Part shown: piece after piece, positions 63,702 to 64,000 of the stretch
How positions within the stretch are numbered: the stretch's first letter is position 1
Layout: every line of letters starts with the position of its first letter
From: Streptococcus sp. HPH0090
GTDB taxonomy: Bacteria > Bacillota > Bacilli > Lactobacillales > Streptococcaceae
DNA: 64,000 nt
Assembly: GCF_000411475.1 (NCBI RefSeq)
Contig: NZ_KE150464.1
Coordinates: 806,001-870,000, forward strand
Reading direction: 5' to 3'
Notes under the pieces: model-generated
Databases searched by the model: none
Told to the model about the DNA's origin: nothing
Seen by the model: only the letters and a program-made list of their open reading frames with translations
Made by a program: the position numbers and the translations under genes

Positions 63702-64000
63702 TATATACTCCCTTATATTCTGTATAGCTTTTATCCATATCTGCTATAACAGCATCGTGGTGAGGTACTTGCTTGTCTGCCGGCGGTGGTGTCATATAGT
63801 CACCAAAAGCTGTGCTGAGATAGGCATCGTAACCAACTGGAATAGGCATCTCTGTTCCTTCAAAAGGTAAGAAAATGCTATCTTCAAAGGCTTGAATTGG
63901 ATATTTCTTCTTCATGTAGCCTGGACCTGAGCATAATTCTGTGATACCATCACTTTCTGCTGGACCATACTTGGTCATTTCTTTCTCAGCCTTTTTCCAG
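63685..64000 (-). CDS. LicD family protein, 3' part (runs off right edge)
   Basis: The last 104 codons of a gene continuing past 64000; the frame stays open to the edge (WKKAEKE precedes an internal Met at 63978). The C-terminal LicD mark YMTPPPADKQVPHHD is clear, and IPIPVGYDAYLSTAFGDY resembles the stand-alone LicD protein at 59699. By position it may be the counterpart of pneumococcal LicD3, from memory. The catalytic part is outside the window. First visible gene of the operon ending with pce. Confidence 0.85.
   Translation of the reverse strand, partial: WKKAEKEMTKYGPAESDGITELCSGPGYMKKKYPIQAFEDSIFLPFEGTEMPIPVGYDAYLSTAFGDYMTPPPADKQVPHHDAVIADMDKSYTEYKGVYNARKN

Overview
The window looks like chromosome of a Mitis-group streptococcus (Streptococcus mitis / S. 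oralis / S. pneumoniae relatives). Genes pointing there are pyruvate oxidase SpxB, lactate oxidase, the copY-cupA-copA operon, a giant YSIRK/LPXTG beta-galactosidase of the BgaA type, a choline-binding phosphorylcholine esterase (Pce), LicD proteins, the Cof-cyclophilin fusion, CvfD, and one RUP repeat. AT-rich spacers, AGGAG ribosome sites and TGnTATAAT extended -10 promoters also fit. From memory, the gene blocks match pneumococcal blocks but their order is shuffled and some pneumococcal neighbours (TCS09/ZmpB, ccdA beside the thioredoxin lipoprotein, recJ after the SDR gene) are missing, so I favour a non-pneumococcal Mitis species. Almost everything is on the minus strand.

Layout. 1-7.0 kb: an end-truncated DUF1803 gene, a papain-like hydrolase, ppaC, a YabB/YazA-like pair, cvfD, the Cof-cyclophilin fusion, the rpsF-ssb-rpsR operon and an AcuB-like CBS/ACT protein. 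7.3-14.8 kb: the branched-chain amino acid ABC operon livJHMGF behind a CodY box, YlbG, clpP behind a CtsR box, upp, dCMP deaminase and a TetR regulator. 14.9-23.3 kb: DegV, a flavoprotein, a TipA-like MerR regulator, an SNF symporter with a terminator-like leader, manA, a membrane protein, and spxB with three cre-like sites. 23.2-29.5 kb: a RUP, the copper operon, lctO, and pyrF-pyrE behind a PyrR attenuator. 29.5-43.7 kb: murD-murG-divIB, bgaA with a cre pair, a SUKH protein and a neopullulanase with its own cre. 43-50 kb: miaA-hflX-unknown-rnz-SDR, a 56-residue DUF3042 gene, thyA, glk. 49.7-55.4 kb: an alpha/beta hydrolase, pabBC, the extracellular MsrAB and its thioredoxin lipoprotein, a DUF436 protein and mecA.

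55.5-64 kb is the most distinctive part: a cell-surface phosphocholine/teichoic acid type locus. A TacF-like flippase (plus strand) converges on a minus-strand operon running from the right edge: a LicD protein (cut by the edge), a GT2 glycosyltransferase, a membrane polymerase/ligase-like protein fused to a C-terminal LicD domain, a stand-alone LicD protein, and Pce with four near-identical 60-residue choline-binding supermodules. The genes could polymerise, export, decorate with phosphocholine and trim a choline-bearing polymer.

Regulation is readable at many places: CodY (liv), CtsR (clpP), PyrR (pyrFE), CopY (cop), CcpA/cre (spxB, lctO, bgaA, neopullulanase), a MerR-type 19-bp-spaced promoter, and three genes whose extended -10 lies exactly 6 nt from the ATG, predicting leaderless mRNAs. 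I saw no tRNA, rRNA, CRISPR array, intact insertion sequence or prophage.
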